Positions 5,162 to 5,724 of a DNA stretch of 5,724 bases are shown one piece after another. The first letter of the stretch is position 1. Each line of letters begins with the position of its first letter. The notes beneath the pieces are model-generated. The model searched no databases, was not told the DNA's origin, and saw only the letters and a program-made list of their open reading frames with translations. The stretch is from Nitratireductor sp. (GTDB lineage Bacteria; Pseudomonadota; Alphaproteobacteria; Rhizobiales; Rhizobiaceae), in assembly GCA_020441735.1 (NCBI GenBank), contig JAGRLQ010000250.1:1-5724 (forward strand), given 5' to 3'. The position numbers and the translations under genes were made by a program.

Positions 5162-5724
5162 ATGTATCGTGCTCCGGTATCGGAAATTGCCTTTGCCCTC
5201 AAGAATGTTGCCGGCATGAAGGAGGCAATGGAAGCGGGCAGGTTTGCCGCGCTTTCAGAAGATCTGGTGGATGCGGTGCTGGAAGAGGCGGGCAAGTTTG
5301 CCTCAGACCGGATCGCTCCGCTCAACCGCTCCGGCGATGAAACCGGTTCCCGGGTTGAGGATGCGGTCGTTACCACGCCGGAAGGCTGGAAGGAGACTTA
5401 CAGGGCTTGGGCTGAATCCGGCTGGAATGCGATTGCGGCGCCCGAAGCCTATGGCGGTCAGGAACTGGGCGCCATGATGGCGCTGGCGGCCTCCGAAATG
5501 TGGAACTCGGCCTCAATGGCCTGGTCGCTCTGCCCGCTGCTGACGGTTGGTGCCATCGAGGCATTAGACAAGCACGGTTCGGATGAGCTGAAGGACAAGT
5601 TCCTTGCCAAGATCGTCTCCGGTGAGTGGACCGGCACGATGAACCTGACCGACCCGCATTGCGGCACCGATCTGGGCCTGATGCGCACCAAGGCCGAGCC
5701 GCAGAGCGACGGCAGCTACAAGAT
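5162..5724 (+). CDS. Acyl-CoA dehydrogenase, DmdC-like long form, 5' part (runs off the right edge)
   Basis: The first 187 codons of a flavin-dependent acyl-CoA dehydrogenase, which introduces the alpha-beta double bond in an acyl-CoA and passes electrons to electron-transfer flavoprotein. The opening M-Y-R-A-P-V-S-E-I-A-F resembles the N-terminal extension of the roughly 590-600-residue subgroup that includes FadE-like and 3-methylmercaptopropionyl-CoA dehydrogenases (DmdC). Further landmarks are G-W-N-A-I-A-A-P-E-A-Y-G-G-Q (about 87-100), W-S-L-C-P-L-L-T-V-G-A (about 120-130) and the flavin/substrate-binding block T-M-N-L-T-D-P-H-C-G-T-D-L-G (158-171), followed by M-R-T-K-A-E-P. The substrate cannot be told from this part, and the catalytic Glu lies beyond the edge. 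The start is set by GGAGG six bases upstream. It is preceded by the palindrome at 5099-5114 and probably heads a catabolic operon continuing to the right. Confidence 0.92.
   Translation, partial: MYRAPVSEIAFALKNVAGMKEAMEAGRFAALSEDLVDAVLEEAGKFASDRIAPLNRSGDETGSRVEDAVVTTPEGWKETYRAWAESGWNAIAAPEAYGGQELGAMMALAASEMWNSASMAWSLCPLLTVGAIEALDKHGSDELKDKFLAKIVSGEWTGTMNLTDPHCGTDLGLMRTKAEPQSDGSYK

Overview
The window is a GC-rich chromosomal segment from an alphaproteobacterium, most likely a member of the Rhizobiales/Rhizobiaceae. This rests on the style of the proteins (a rhizobial-type UbiA, a DUF6101-like protein, a two-domain Sua5-type enzyme and a DmdC-like acyl-CoA dehydrogenase) and on codon use. The assignment is from recognition, not from a search. 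No mobile element, tRNA, rRNA, CRISPR array or phage gene is visible, and the region reads as ordinary core chromosome.

Layout from left to right: (1) the 5' part of a secreted ankyrin-repeat protein on the minus strand, cut by the left edge; (2) a 155-base divergent intergenic region; (3) ubiA on the plus strand, for ubiquinone synthesis; (4) a short convergent gap with an imperfect hairpin; (5) a DUF6101-like small protein on the minus strand; (6) a 233-base gap with a long imperfect inverted repeat and a possible promoter, but no gene; (7) a two-gene minus-strand unit in which a Sua5/TsaC tRNA-modification enzyme is followed, with a one-base stop/start overlap, by a GlcD/D-2-hydroxyglutarate-dehydrogenase-like flavoenzyme; (8) a 196-base divergent region with a perfect 7+2+7 palindrome; (9) the 5' part of an acyl-CoA dehydrogenase on the plus strand, cut by the right edge.

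Functionally, three genes touch respiratory and carbon metabolism. UbiA makes the quinone precursor. The FAD enzyme oxidises a D-2-hydroxyacid, and the acyl-CoA dehydrogenase starts acyl-CoA oxidation; both families commonly deliver electrons towards the quinone pool through electron-transfer flavoprotein. The tRNA enzyme is a housekeeping gene whose coupling to the flavoenzyme has no obvious metabolic reason. The most informative non-coding signal is the palindrome at 5099-5114, which resembles operators of MerR-family (LiuR-type) regulators of acyl-CoA catabolism. I see no strong case for an undescribed system here; the findings are modest.
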